64,000 nt of DNA from Mycobacterium sp. Aquia_213 (GCF_026625985.1 NZ_CP113116.1:2604001-2668000), one strand, 5' to 3'; shown: positions 41,181 to 50,296, counted from the stretch's first letter. Notes: generated from the letters alone by a model not told the origin. Made by a program: numbers and translations.

Positions 41181-41235
41181 CGACAAGGCGTATGCGGCGA
41201 TCTGCCCCTCGCCCTTAGGCTGTGCCTACTTGCTA

Positions 41236-41847
41236 TTAGGCTGCGGCTACCACGACGTCGCCTTCGCGGATGTATCGCTGCTCAATAGCGAAGTCCAGCA
41301 GCAACTTCCGCATGTTTTTGCGGCCACGGTGGATGCGAGACATGACTGAACCCAGTGGTATGTCCAGGATTTCGCCGATTTCCTTGTATCGAAAGCCTTC
41401 AACGTCGGCGTAGTAAACGGCCAGCTGCTGCGACTCGGGGAGTTGCTGCAGTGCCTGGCGAACCTCCGGGTCGCCGATCGAATCGAGCACTTCGGCCTCG
41501 GCCGACAAGCGTCCGGTGGTCGACTGCGGGGGCCCGGCGGGAATCAGAAAGTCGGTGACGTCGCCGGCCAACCACTCCACTGGACGACGTTTGGCGGTGC
41601 GGTAGTGATTGATTCGCGTGTGGTTCATGATCGTGAAGAGCCATGCGCGCAGGTTGGTGCCTTCCCGGAAGGACGCGAATCCGACGTAGGCCTTGATCAT
41701 GGTTTCCTGGACGAGGTCTTCGGCGTCTGCGTGGCTTTGGCTATACCGGCGTGCCGCACGGAATAGCTGATCGCGCAACGGTATGACGTCGCGTTCGAAT
41801 CGCGCTGCAAGATCATCGAGATGCGGGCTCGGCGTGGACTGCGACAT
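41236..41847 (-). CDS. SigH/RpoE-type ECF sigma factor
   Basis: The 203-residue sigma factor is close to mycobacterial SigH: MSQSTPSPHLDDLAARFERD, ADAEDLVQETMIKAYVGF in region 2 and AVYYADVEGFRYKEIGEILD, then GSVMSRIHRGRKNMR in region 4. SigH controls thiol-oxidative and heat stress; this copy lacks an adjacent rshA-like anti-sigma gene, so it is more likely a SigH paralogue. GAGG lies nine bases before the ATG. The downstream end faces the nitroreductase gene. Confidence 0.88.
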   Translation of the reverse strand: MSQSTPSPHLDDLAARFERDVIPLRDQLFRAARRYSQSHADAEDLVQETMIKAYVGFASFREGTNLRAWLFTIMNHTRINHYRTAKRRPVEWLAGDVTDFLIPAGPPQSTTGRLSAEAEVLDSIGDPEVRQALQQLPESQQLAVYYADVEGFRYKEIGEILDIPLGSVMSRIHRGRKNMRKLLLDFAIEQRYIREGDVVVAAA

Positions 41848-42021
41848 GATCGTCAACCTCGTAATCTTTGCGCTCGGTTGTGTCTTTTCATCAGAGCAAC
41901 GAAGCGTGATCGTGTCCAATGAATGGTTCTGATCCGAGCCATCAAAATTAGAGATGGGCGTTGGATAAGGCCTTTCAGCCCTTCCAGACGCGACCAGATG
42001 GCGCACCAAAAAAGCTGTCGG

Positions 42022-42939
42022 CTAGGGCGATTGGCATGTCGAACGCTGGTCAGGACGCTGCGTCGACGCCAAGATCAATTCGGCGAGCTTCGCGGCGGCC
42101 GGCGAGATCCGTGCCGGCCCACCCATGGCGAGGTAGATCGGCCACACAATCTCTGGTTGCAACGGCACCGCTCGGAGGTTCGGAAAACGGCTGGCGTCGC
42201 TCGCGGGCATGAACATGGTGCCCAATCCGTGCTCCACCAAACTGGATGCGACCCCGTCGTTGACCGCCGCTTCGTACCGAGTGCGCGCCGCGATGCCGGC
42301 TGCCGTGAAGGCGTTCTCCACGACGCGGCGCAGGCCGAATTCGGCGGGGAAGCCGATCAGGTTCTCGTGGGCGAGCTCAATGATGGCGATGCGGTCGCGC
42401 TGCGCCAAATGATGATCGGGCCTACAGACAAAGACCATCGGCTCCTCAGCTAGCAGCCGCATGTCAATACCGGTTGGGAAGCGGTCCGGGGCGGACACGA
42501 AGGCAAGGTCGAGCGAGCCTTCGGCAATCGCCGACAGATGTGGGGTCGAACGCGGCGTGCTCAGCCGCAGAATGATCTGGACGAATGGATAAGTGCGGTG
42601 GAATTCACCCAATACCTTAGGGACGTCCAGCGCTCCAAAGGATATGAGTGAACCCACTTCGACGGTCCCGGAGAGCGCGCCGAGGTAGTCGTTGATGGAA
42701 TCCTTGGCCAGCCGAGCGCTGTGAATGATGCGGCGCGCATGCTCGCGGAACAACTCACCGGCCGGGGTGAGTTTGATCTGCTGCTTGGATCGATTGAACA
42801 GTTCGACGCCGAGTTCCCTCTCCAGCTTGCTGACTGATGTGGAGAGGGCGGACTGAACGACGTGGACCCGTTGTGCGGCACGCGAAAAGTTCATTTCGTC
42901 TGCCACAGCAATGAAGTACTCGAGCTGACGTAGTTCCAT
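42022..42939 (-). CDS. LysR-family transcriptional regulator
   Basis: The 305-residue LysR protein has the winged helix MELRQLEYFIAVADEMNFSR with AAQRVHVVQSALSTSVSKLE and LFNRSKQQIKLTPAG, and a periplasmic-binding-type effector domain (VEVGSLISFGALDVPKVLGE). GTGCGGG precedes the ATG. LysR regulators usually control a divergent neighbour; here that is the CMD-family gene 212 bp away. Targets may include the old-yellow-enzyme gene beyond it. The ligand is unknown. Confidence 0.9.
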   Translation of the reverse strand: MELRQLEYFIAVADEMNFSRAAQRVHVVQSALSTSVSKLERELGVELFNRSKQQIKLTPAGELFREHARRIIHSARLAKDSINDYLGALSGTVEVGSLISFGALDVPKVLGEFHRTYPFVQIILRLSTPRSTPHLSAIAEGSLDLAFVSAPDRFPTGIDMRLLAEEPMVFVCRPDHHLAQRDRIAIIELAHENLIGFPAEFGLRRVVENAFTAAGIAARTRYEAAVNDGVASSLVEHGLGTMFMPASDASRFPNLRAVPLQPEIVWPIYLAMGGPARISPAAAKLAELILASTQRPDQRSTCQSP

Positions 42940-43151
42940 CCCGCACACCCTGTCAATGGAGTTGAGGAACATGTCAGAAGGCATCATCGGACCTGATGCT
43001 GTGCGCACGCTCCAACGAGATGTAACACCTGTCAAGTTGCATTCCGTGCGCTGCCGGCGCATGCGGATTCGTGCCGACGCGATGATTGCCTGTGGCCGCC
43101 GGAATGGCGATACTTCAGGGGCCCAGACAGGTGCTCATAGGAGACGATGAA

Positions 43152-43730
43152 GTGACACGAATCGCGCCATCCACCGCCTTTGCCGAGGTGCCGACCGCAG
43201 ACCTCGGTCAAGGGGATCGGATCAACCTCGGCGTCGCTTCCATCGTCAGTCGCCTGCCCGCGGCGGCCGAGGCACTAGGCGCGTTGACCGCTGCGCTTCG
43301 TACCAATGGAAGTTTGTCGCCCCGGCTGCTCGAACTGGTGCGGCTGCGCATCGCGTTTTTCAACCAGTGCCGAAGCTGCATCGCGGTCCGCTACCAGAGC
43401 GCGATCGACGACGGGCTCGACGAGGATGCGGTGTGCTCGCTGGAGCGACCGGCCGACGCGGACAATTTGTCGAACGCCGAGCGATCGGCTCTTCGCTTCG
43501 CCGAGTTGTTCGCGACCAACCATCTCGCGATCGACGACGCGGTCTACGACGAGTTGCGCAAGCACTTCAGCGAGGACCAGCTGGTCGAGCTCGGCCTGCA
43601 CTGCGCGATAGCTCTGGGAGTCGGCCGGCTCTCGGCGACGTGGGACGTCAGCGACGATCTGCCCGAATCGAACGGGTCGTCCGAACGCCTGGCTCCCTGG
43701 AACTCGGCGTCGGTCGTCGCGACCGGTTAA
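43152..43730 (+). CDS. Carboxymuconolactone decarboxylase/AhpD-family protein
   Basis: The 192-residue protein has the CMD fold block LELVRLRIAFFNQCRSCIAV with the C-x2-C pair. The histidine usual three residues later is Arg (CIAVRY), so AhpD-like peroxidase relay may be altered. The GTG start has AGGAG eight bases upstream; the longer open frame lacks one. It is divergent from the LysR regulator, and its last bases overlap the stop of the convergent reductase gene. It probably works in redox or aromatic metabolism under LysR control. Confidence 0.82.
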   Translation: MTRIAPSTAFAEVPTADLGQGDRINLGVASIVSRLPAAAEALGALTAALRTNGSLSPRLLELVRLRIAFFNQCRSCIAVRYQSAIDDGLDEDAVCSLERPADADNLSNAERSALRFAELFATNHLAIDDAVYDELRKHFSEDQLVELGLHCAIALGVGRLSATWDVSDDLPESNGSSERLAPWNSASVVATG

Positions 43731-44851
43731 TCGTCCAGAGGGACGACTTCCGAATCCTTGATGTCGGCAATGGGCCCGAACAGCTCGGCGGGCGCGTCAG
43801 GCGTGAGCGGTCGGCCGGTCTGAACCCGACGCGGCCAATCCCGATTAGCCAGCGCGGGTTTGGCCAGGGCGACGACATCGGCGATTCCGGAGTCGATGAC
43901 GGCGGCTGCGTCGCGCGGGTCGTCGAGGTGGCCATTGACGATGAGCGCGAGTCCGCTGTATTGCTTGGCAAGCTCGGCCAGCGTTTTGCCGGTGCCTCCG
44001 AAAGCGGGTGCCAGGGCACGGTATTCGGTGGTGTGAATGTAATCGATGCCGGTTTCCCCCAGAGCGCTGAAGATGACGGCCGCGTCGTCCTCACCGCCAG
44101 TCCACTTGTAACGGTTATCGGAGACCTTCCCCTGCGAGATACGAATACCGGTGGCCATGTCGGCGCCGACGGCGTCGGCGACGTCATGGCAGACCTCTGC
44201 TGCGAACCGGGCCCGGTTGGCGACGCTGCCGCCGTATTCGTCAGAGCGGGTGTTCAGGTAGTCGGTGAGGAATTCGTCGACGAGGTAGCCGTTGGCGCCG
44301 TGGATCTCCACGCCATCGAACCCGGCGTCGCGCGCCATCCGCGCTGCGTTGACGAATCCGGCGCGGACCTGACCGATCTGCTCGGTGGTCATCTCGTCAG
44401 GAGTCTGGTACGCCCCGGAACCGCGATAGTTCGCGGCCTGCTCGCCTTTCGGTCGGACCGCGGACGGCCCCCAGGTAGCGGTGGTGCGCGGATTGCCTTG
44501 TGACTGGCTGCCGGCATGCATCAGCTGGGCAAAGAATTTCGCGCCGGCGGCGTGGACGCCGTCGACGATCCGCTGCCAGGCTTTGGCCTGCGCGGCGGTT
44601 GCGATTCCGGGTTGGAAGAGGTAGCCCTGGCTGGCCTGCTCGTCGGTGTAGATGCCTTCGGTGATCAGCAGACCGAAACCGCCTTCCGCGAAAATCCGGT
44701 AGTAGGTGCCCATCCGATCGGTGGCCAGGCCTTCGGCTGTCGCGCTCACTCGGGTCATCGGCGATAGAGCGACACGGTTGGTGAGGTCGACACCTCCGAT
44801 GGTGGTCGGGGTAAATAGCGATTCATGCGAAGGATGCTGCTGGGCGGTCAT
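43727..44851 (-). CDS. Old yellow enzyme-family alkene reductase (NADH:flavin oxidoreductase)
   Basis: The 374-residue TIM-barrel flavoprotein has FTPTTIGGVDLTNRVALSPM, QLMHAGSQSQ, the active-site block GFDGVEIHGANGYLVDEFL and NTRSDEYGGSVANRARF. It belongs to the classical OYE class that reduces activated C=C bonds with NAD(P)H. AAGGATGG precedes the ATG. A perfect CGTCACTGTGACG palindrome sits about 110 bp upstream, the same sequence found twice beyond the COG0523 gene, so one regulator may link them. Confidence 0.92.
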   Translation of the reverse strand: MTAQQHPSHESLFTPTTIGGVDLTNRVALSPMTRVSATAEGLATDRMGTYYRIFAEGGFGLLITEGIYTDEQASQGYLFQPGIATAAQAKAWQRIVDGVHAAGAKFFAQLMHAGSQSQGNPRTTATWGPSAVRPKGEQAANYRGSGAYQTPDEMTTEQIGQVRAGFVNAARMARDAGFDGVEIHGANGYLVDEFLTDYLNTRSDEYGGSVANRARFAAEVCHDVADAVGADMATGIRISQGKVSDNRYKWTGGEDDAAVIFSALGETGIDYIHTTEYRALAPAFGGTGKTLAELAKQYSGLALIVNGHLDDPRDAAAVIDSGIADVVALAKPALANRDWPRRVQTGRPLTPDAPAELFGPIADIKDSEVVPLDD

Positions 44852-44962
44852 AGAACCATCCTTACAAGATTCCGATCCTGCTATCTTCTGCCAACTCGTG
44901 CCGACGACCGACTTGAGGAGCGGCGGCGGGCGGACGAGTTGACGGTGGGCCAGACAGTCAAA

Positions 44963-44975
44963 CGTCACTGTGACG
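44963..44975. promoter_or_regulatory. Palindromic operator candidate CGTCACTGTGACG (copy A)
   Basis: A perfect palindrome about one base centre, extended by A/T to ACGTCACTGTGACGT. It lies in the 152-bp gap upstream of the OYE gene and downstream of the COG0523 gene. Confidence 0.55.
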
Positions 44976-45003
44976 TAATCTGTTGGGGTGCTGGGCTTTT
45001 CAA

Positions 45004-46029
45004 TCAGAGGTTACGCCGACGATACTGTCGTAGGCGGTGAACATTGGCGAGAGTCGCCGGGCCGGCGAAGGGGCGCAGTACGGTATCGAGTCGAGCGCGC
45101 ACGGCATCGGTATCGAGGCCCATCCCGATCGCTACGAGACAGTTGGCTGACATCCCTGGTGGTGCGATCGCAATGTGAATCACCGAGCCGACCAGGTTGA
45201 CCGCATACGTGTGGGTGGCTGCTCCGTATCGCACCGACACGGCACCCTTGATCCGATATGCCCCGGCAGGCGGATCCTCGAGCAAGTCGATCAGCGCGCC
45301 CGGGTCGATTTCGCCTTCGCTCGTCGCGGTGACCGAGTCGGCTTGGGAGTTGTCGTGGTCGTGGTCGTGATAGGTCGGGGCATCGACGAGCAGTTCGCGC
45401 AAGGAGAGCTGGCCCCACTCTTCGTTTGCTCCCGATACGTCGTAGAGCATTGCAGGATCGATCTGGCCGCCGATCGCGCCGACGACGGTGGCACGTGGAT
45501 TGCGTTCTCGCACGCGTCGTTGGATCCGCTCGACAGTCGCAGTCCGATCGTCGCGGGGGAGTTGATCGAGTTTGTTGACGACGACAAGAGAAGCCGCGCC
45601 GTAGCGGGCCGGCGACGTTTGGCCGACGTCGACGGTGTCGAAGTGTGTCGCGGCGTCGATGACATCGACCAGTCCGCCGAACCGCACGCCGGTTACCTCG
45701 CTGAAACCGATGATCCGGGCGACCGAAACAGGTTCGGCCAGACCGCTGGCCTCGACGATGATGGCATCCAGATTGAGTCGAGGATCGGCGAGCTTGGTCA
45801 ATGCCTCGTCGATCCCGCCGTCATCGGGCAGGCAGCAGATGCACCCGCCGGCGATGGAGGCAGGCTCGTCGACTTGCCCGGTCACCAGCATGGCATCGAC
45901 ATTGAGTTCACCGAAGTCGTTGATGATGACGCCGATTCGGGCTCCCGGGCTGCGAAGCACATGATTGAGCAGACTGGTCTTGCCGGCACCAAGATGGCCC
46001 GTCAGGCAGATGACAGGGATCGCTCGCAC
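45004..46029 (-). CDS. COG0523 (CobW/P47K) metal-chaperone GTPase
   Basis: The 341-residue G3E GTPase has Walker A GHLGAGKTS at 11-19, the metal-binding C-x-C-C motif GGCICC (C63, C65, C66), Walker B/switch IIVEASGLAEP and the guanine motif NKLD. A His/Asp loop (YHDHDHD) near residue 222 adds metal capacity. Members deliver zinc or cobalt to target enzymes and are often Zur-repressed. A half Zur-like site (AATGATTTTCAA) lies about 60 bp upstream. AAGGACAA precedes the GTG start. Confidence 0.92.
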   Translation of the reverse strand: MRAIPVICLTGHLGAGKTSLLNHVLRSPGARIGVIINDFGELNVDAMLVTGQVDEPASIAGGCICCLPDDGGIDEALTKLADPRLNLDAIIVEASGLAEPVSVARIIGFSEVTGVRFGGLVDVIDAATHFDTVDVGQTSPARYGAASLVVVNKLDQLPRDDRTATVERIQRRVRERNPRATVVGAIGGQIDPAMLYDVSGANEEWGQLSLRELLVDAPTYHDHDHDNSQADSVTATSEGEIDPGALIDLLEDPPAGAYRIKGAVSVRYGAATHTYAVNLVGSVIHIAIAPPGMSANCLVAIGMGLDTDAVRARLDTVLRPFAGPATLANVHRLRQYRRRNL

Positions 46030-46088
46030 ACTTGTCCTTCACGTCTCATCGGCTGCCGAGGTCCGGGTGGGGCGGTGACCGTAATGCT

Positions 46089-46100
46089 AATGATTTTCAA
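46089..46100. promoter_or_regulatory. Half-site resembling a Zur box
   Basis: AATGATTTTCAA matches one half of the mycobacterial Zur palindrome (TGAAAAtgATTTTCA-like); the other arm (TAATGCTA) does not. It is 60 bp before the COG0523 start. Confidence 0.35.
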
Positions 46101-46202
46101 TAAGCTGTAATGAGCCGGCCCTCGGATTCTGTCAGAACCTCTCGGTCGATGCGGGCTGCGACTGTGACGTGGCACCCAAAAGTCGTGCAGCCCAATGCCA
46201 TT

Positions 46203-46215
46203 CGTCACAGTGACG
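46203..46215. promoter_or_regulatory. Palindromic operator candidate CGTCACAGTGACG (copy B)
   Basis: A perfect palindrome in the context TTCGTCACAGTGACGTTTT, about 175 bp upstream of the COG0523 gene. Confidence 0.55.
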
Positions 46216-46419
46216 TTTTGTCGACACCGGGCGGGGAAGGGAACCGGCGGCAGGGGCATGGGTGTCGAGTCGGTGGTCACGGCTGTCGCCGGCGTTGGCG
46301 CTCTCCGGAATCCGGTCCGGCGCGGGTGGGGTGGCGGTCGCCGGCTCGATGTGGACACGTTGCCCGATTTGCGTCGGATCAATTATGGAGCCTGAAGAGC
46401 CCTGTCGCGCAGAGCAATT

Positions 46420-46432
46420 CGTCACAGTGACG
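46420..46432. promoter_or_regulatory. Palindromic operator candidate CGTCACAGTGACG (copy C)
   Basis: The same 19-base context as copy B (TTCGTCACAGTGACGTTTT), 217 bp further on, just before direct repeats AACTAACTC(G/C)ATTA. Confidence 0.55.
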
Positions 46433-46470
46433 TTTTTCGATAGATCTCGCGGATGGGGCAATGGGCCTTT

Positions 46471-46512
46471 AACTAACTCGATTAGGGTTCGCCAACTAAC
46501 TCCATTAAGGAT
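46471..46512. repeat. Direct repeat pair, 23-bp period
   Basis: AACTAACTCGATTAGGGT and AACTAACTCCATTAAGGA begin 23 bp apart. Each contains the imperfect palindrome CTAA-N4-TTAG or a close form, as in two-site operators. Confidence 0.6.
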
Positions 46513-47058
46513 CGCATGATCCGCCACAGCGGCCATGGCGCGGCCGTCGTTGCATGGGCCATGGTGAGTCGACTAAGCGTCGTCGAGGAGCCCGTCAGAT
46601 GGGCCTGCGCGGCGGGACTTGATCGGCGTTCAAGTCGAACTGCGCATATGGCTTATGCCGATAAGCGACATTATGTCAGGTTGGGTAAAGCGAAATGCCC
46701 TGCTCAGCGGCGCGCCGCCACTACGCTCTGCTCACCGTCATCGGCCAGGAAACCGAACTGCTCAAGTTCGCCGCCCGTACCCTCGCAGGACTCTCCCAGC
46801 GCCTCGACACGACCTGCGGCGCACTCGTCGACGGTCACTGCACGGCTGGAAAGCTCTTGCGGCATCTACAGCCTGCTCGGAGAACGCCTCGCCACGAAAT
46901 TCTTCCGGCGTCCTACCCAGGGTGACGTTGCCGCGAGGCCACCGTTGCTCATGGCGCAAGCGGGCCCTCCGCGCAGGGAGTAAGCCGCTGCATATTGCCA
47001 GGTAGACAGGTCGACTACCAAGACCGACGGGGCGCGCCCGTCCGTGCCGTATCCGGTG

Positions 47059-47304
47059 CTAACTCAGCGTCAAGATCGCGACCGCGGCGACGCCAATCAC
47101 CGTCACAAGGGCCACCAAAATCACCGCGACCGCCGCGCGCACGATCGCTTCTTCCGTGAGTCGCCAGCGCGGATTCAATTCGACGACAACGGTGTCCCCT
47201 CGCCGGCCAATTGCGTTCATGTTTGCGACTGCCAAAAGGACATCGTCACGCGCGTCGGGCGCGTCTTGGTCGACTGGGTTGTGCGCGGCGATTGTGGTGG
47301 TCAT
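47059..47304 (-). CDS. Small single-pass membrane protein, hypothetical
   Basis: The 81-residue product starts MTTTIAAHNPVDQDAPDARD with a GGGGG site seven bases upstream. It is acidic at first, then basic (NPRWRLTEEAIVR), and ends in one long hydrophobic helix (AVAVILVALVTVIGVAAVAI), so it is probably tail-anchored. I do not recognise a family. The upstream region contains a stable CGAAGGC-TTCG-GCCTTCG hairpin. Confidence 0.5.
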   Translation of the reverse strand: MTTTIAAHNPVDQDAPDARDDVLLAVANMNAIGRRGDTVVVELNPRWRLTEEAIVRAAVAVILVALVTVIGVAAVAILTLS

Positions 47305-47625
47305 ATCAGCCCCCAGGCTTGCGGACGCCCGATAGGCGTTATTGGGAAGGTCGAAGGCTTCGGCCTTCGCGGAGGTCCAAAGTTACGCGTGCGAGATCAC
47401 GATTGCGGTAACGAACCTTAACGGTCGCAGCACACAATCGTGCTCCCCGCACTGTGCGGTGAGAGGAATTTGCTCGCAAATGATTCCGTTTTTACATGTG
47501 CTACAACAATTTTGAGATGTCGAAGACAACGTGCAGGGTCAAGGCCAATGATTCCTCGACGAGATGTGGTGGTCATCGCGCACACTAGGACTCGCATCCG
47601 ACGCTATGGAGGATTGATACCCGGA
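47305..47625. other. 321-bp intergenic region with hairpin
   Basis: The only clear structure is a perfect 7-bp stem with a TTCG tetraloop at 47352-47369 (CGAAGGC-TTCG-GCCTTCG), not followed by a T-run. A purine-poor AT-rich stretch near 47480-47515 could hold the promoter of the GMC gene. Confidence 0.5.
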
Positions 47626-49311
47626 ATGAGCCCGGTCGCCGAATTCGACTTCATCATCGTGGGAGCAGGCAGCGCAGGCTGCCTGCTCGCCAATCGGCTC
47701 AGCGCCAACCCTGATCGCCGTGTCCTCCTGATAGAGGCCGGCGGCAAAGATGACTGGTTCTGGATCAAGGTGCCGGTGGGCTATCTGTACACAATCGCCA
47801 ATCCCCGCACCGACTGGTGCTTCACGACCGAGGCCGACCCTGGCCTGGCCGGCCGCAGCATTCACTACGCGCGGGGCCGTGTGATCGGCGGCTGCTCGTC
47901 GATCAACGCCATGATCCACATGCGCGGTCAGGCCAGCGATTACGACCTGTGGGCGCGGGCCACCGGTGACGAGCGATGGCTTTGGGGCGGCCCGGACGGT
48001 CCTGGCGAGACACTGGCGATCTACAAAAAGTTGGAGGACTACTTCGGCGGCGCCGACGACTGGCACGGCACCCATGGTGAGATCCGCGTCGAGCGACCAC
48101 GTGTGCGCTGGAAGATCTTGGACGCCTGGCAGGCCGCCGCTGCCGAGGTCGGCATCTTTCCGATCGATGAATTCAATCGGGGCGTCAACGCCGGCTCTGC
48201 GTACTTTCACGTGAATCAACGGCGTGGCCGTCGCTGGTCGATGGCCGATGCCTTCTTGCATCCCATCGCCCACCGGCCGAACCTCACCGTCTACACGCAA
48301 ACCCAGGCCTTGCAGCTTCTGATGGACGACCACGTCCCGGAGGATCAGCGGCGCGGTGCCTGGACCACGGCCCAGCGCCGCGTCATCGGTGTGCGGTTGC
48401 TCCAAGGCGGCCACATCGTCGACGTCCGAGCGCGCCACGAGGTGATCCTGAGCGCCGGAGCTATTGGCTCACCGCATCTGATGCAGGTTTCGGGTCTGGG
48501 CCCAGCCGGGCTGCTTGCCCAGCATCAAGTGCCGGTGGCCGTCGATCTGCCAGGCGTGGGCGAAAACCTTCAGGACCACCTGCAGATTCGAACGATCTAC
48601 CGGGTCCGGGGCGCCCCGACCGTAAACACGCTGTACCGGAACTGGATTAGCCGTGCGGGCATGGGAATTCAGTATCTGCTGTTGCGATCGGGGCCCATGA
48701 CGATGCCGCCTTCCACGCTAGGAGCTTTCGCCAAGAGCGATCCCGCGCTGGAAAGTGCCGATCTGGAGTGGCATGTGCAGCCCTTGTCGTTGCCGAAGTT
48801 CGGCGAACCCCTGCACCCCTTCGGAGCGATCACTCCTTCGGTCTGCAATCTGCGACCCAGCTCGCGAGGCCATGTGCGTATGGCCAGTGCAGATCCCCTG
48901 ACCTACCCGAAGATCTTCTGCAATTACCTGTCGACTGACGCCGACCGTCAAATCGCCGTGCGGGGCCTCCGGATGACCCGGCAGATCATGGCGGCGCCGG
49001 CTTTAGCCCGCTACCGCCCTCAGGAGTTGCTACCCGGTCCCCAACTGGTGAGCGATCAAGAGCTGCAGAAGGCGGCCGGTGAACTCGGTACGACTATTTT
49101 CCATCCGGTGGGTACCTGCACGATGGGAGCCTTTGACGCCCACGGGCGACCGCATTCGGCCGCCACGGTGCTCGACACCGACTGCCGCGTGTATCGCGTC
49201 GCCGGCCTTCGAGTGGTCGATGCCTCGGCGATGCCCACCATCATTTCCGGCAACACGAACGCGCCGGTCATGCTCATCGCAGAGCGCGCAGCGCGGGCGA
49301 TTGTGGGATAA
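47626..49311 (+). CDS. GMC-family FAD oxidoreductase (choline-dehydrogenase-like)
   Basis: The 561-residue flavoenzyme has the FAD motif FIIVGAGSAGCLLANRLS, the GMC signature 1 block RGRVIGGCSSINAMIHMRGQ and signature 2 EVILSAGAIGSPHLMQVSG. The C-terminal active-site segment is FHPVGTCTMG with NTNAPVMLIAERAA. It should oxidise an alcohol to an aldehyde or ketone; the substrate is unknown. Upstream frames extend further, but GMC proteins begin just before the FAD motif. GGAGG is 13 bases before this ATG, or one base before an in-frame TTG four codons earlier. Confidence 0.9.
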   Translation: MSPVAEFDFIIVGAGSAGCLLANRLSANPDRRVLLIEAGGKDDWFWIKVPVGYLYTIANPRTDWCFTTEADPGLAGRSIHYARGRVIGGCSSINAMIHMRGQASDYDLWARATGDERWLWGGPDGPGETLAIYKKLEDYFGGADDWHGTHGEIRVERPRVRWKILDAWQAAAAEVGIFPIDEFNRGVNAGSAYFHVNQRRGRRWSMADAFLHPIAHRPNLTVYTQTQALQLLMDDHVPEDQRRGAWTTAQRRVIGVRLLQGGHIVDVRARHEVILSAGAIGSPHLMQVSGLGPAGLLAQHQVPVAVDLPGVGENLQDHLQIRTIYRVRGAPTVNTLYRNWISRAGMGIQYLLLRSGPMTMPPSTLGAFAKSDPALESADLEWHVQPLSLPKFGEPLHPFGAITPSVCNLRPSSRGHVRMASADPLTYPKIFCNYLSTDADRQIAVRGLRMTRQIMAAPALARYRPQELLPGPQLVSDQELQKAAGELGTTIFHPVGTCTMGAFDAHGRPHSAATVLDTDCRVYRVAGLRVVDASAMPTIISGNTNAPVMLIAERAARAIVG

Positions 49312-49459
49312 ATCGTTCCCCCGCATGCCCTTTCGCGGGTATAGCCGAACGGTCACGGCTCGGTATCCATTTGGGAATGGCCCCGCGTTTCGGCTGGCGC
49401 AGGTCTATCGGTAACAACAGTCACATCGTTAACATCGCGCGGTGCACATTTTGCCCCCG

Positions 49460-50269
49460 ATGGCCAGTACCGCGCGACCGCGTGTCGTATCGCGGCGGGA
49501 TGCGCTGCGCTACGCTGCGGCGTTGGCCGGTCTGGGTGCCGCATCGGTGACCTGCGGCATGCCCACGGTGGCGGCCGCCGCTCCTCCCCAACTGATCGAC
49601 TTCGCCGCGCGCCAGATTCCGGCGCAGCAGATCCGAGCTGCCGGCTATAGCGGGGTGGTCAACTACGTTTCGGAGTCGCGCCCTGGCTCATCGTTTGGTG
49701 CCAAGCCGATCACTCGGCCCTACGCCGACTCATTGAAAGCCGCAGGCCTGGTGATCGTCAGTAACTACCAATACGGCAAACCAGGTAGCTCGGCACCGTC
49801 GGACTTCACGCGGGGCTACGCCGGCGGCATCGCGGACGCGCGCACCGCCTGGCAGCTGCACACCGCCGCGGGCGGCAGCCAGGGTGCACCGATTTTCTTC
49901 ACCGTCGACGAGGACATCAATCGCGACACCTGGAATCGCACCGCGCTGCAATGGTTTCGCGGAATCAACTCGGTTCTCGGGGTCCAACGCACCGGGGTCT
50001 ACGGAGGCGTCAGGGTGTGTCAGTGGGCCACGGCCGATGGCGTTATTGGGTCTTCGAGCACACCTGGCCGCCGCTGGGTTTGGCAAACTCGAGCCTGGTC
50101 CGGCAATCAGGTCCACCCCGCCGCTGTTCTCTACCAGCGAGTCGTGAGCACCTCGTCCAATCCCGGGCCGAAGGTCGGCGGACTCGAAGTCGACGTCAAC
50201 GACGTCCTAGCTTCCGATTGCGGCCAGTGGAACCTCCATGCAAGCCCTCCAAGTGTCGATGTGCGGTAG
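49460..50269 (+). CDS. Tat-exported DUF1906 protein (Rv2525c-like)
   Basis: The 269-residue protein has a twin-arginine signal (VVSRRDALRYAAALAGLGAA) cut near AAAAPPQ. The DUF1906 glycosidase-like barrel follows, with LIDFAARQIPAQQIRAAGYS, IVSNYQYGKP, PIFFTVDED and EVDVNDVLAS. Rv2525c is Tat-exported and affects the cell wall and beta-lactam sensitivity, so peptidoglycan-linked activity is likely. A GTG six codons upstream is an alternative start. Confidence 0.87.
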   Translation: MASTARPRVVSRRDALRYAAALAGLGAASVTCGMPTVAAAAPPQLIDFAARQIPAQQIRAAGYSGVVNYVSESRPGSSFGAKPITRPYADSLKAAGLVIVSNYQYGKPGSSAPSDFTRGYAGGIADARTAWQLHTAAGGSQGAPIFFTVDEDINRDTWNRTALQWFRGINSVLGVQRTGVYGGVRVCQWATADGVIGSSSTPGRRWVWQTRAWSGNQVHPAAVLYQRVVSTSSNPGPKVGGLEVDVNDVLASDCGQWNLHASPPSVDVR

Positions 50270-50296
50270 TGGCGAGATCGCTGCCCGCAATTCGAG

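Larger units (their letters stand above)
46030..47058. other. Gene-poor kilobase with repeats and palindromes
   Basis: No open frame here looks like a recognised gene; several overlapping frames exist but none shows family motifs. Visible structure: a Zur-like half-site, two CGTCACAGTGACG palindromes, two direct repeats AACTAACTCGATTAGGG/AACTAACTCCATTAAGG at 46471 and 46494, and adjoining inverted repeats GCTTATGCCGATAAGC and GACATTATGTC (46651-46677) that resemble a recombination core. The remainder may be decayed coding DNA. Confidence 0.6.

Noticed and set aside
43367..44503. 378-codon plus-strand frame
   Set aside because: Opposite the old-yellow-enzyme gene and out of frame with the CMD gene; Arg/Gly/Val-rich shadow.
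46516..47005. Overlapping plus-strand frames of 128-155 codons
   Set aside because: No recognisable domain in any of the overlapping frames; kept only as a gene-poor region, possibly decayed.
47352..47369. CGAAGGC-TTCG-GCCTTCG hairpin as an intrinsic terminator
   Set aside because: Stable stem-loop but without a T-run and not clearly at the 3' end of a gene; listed only as structure.
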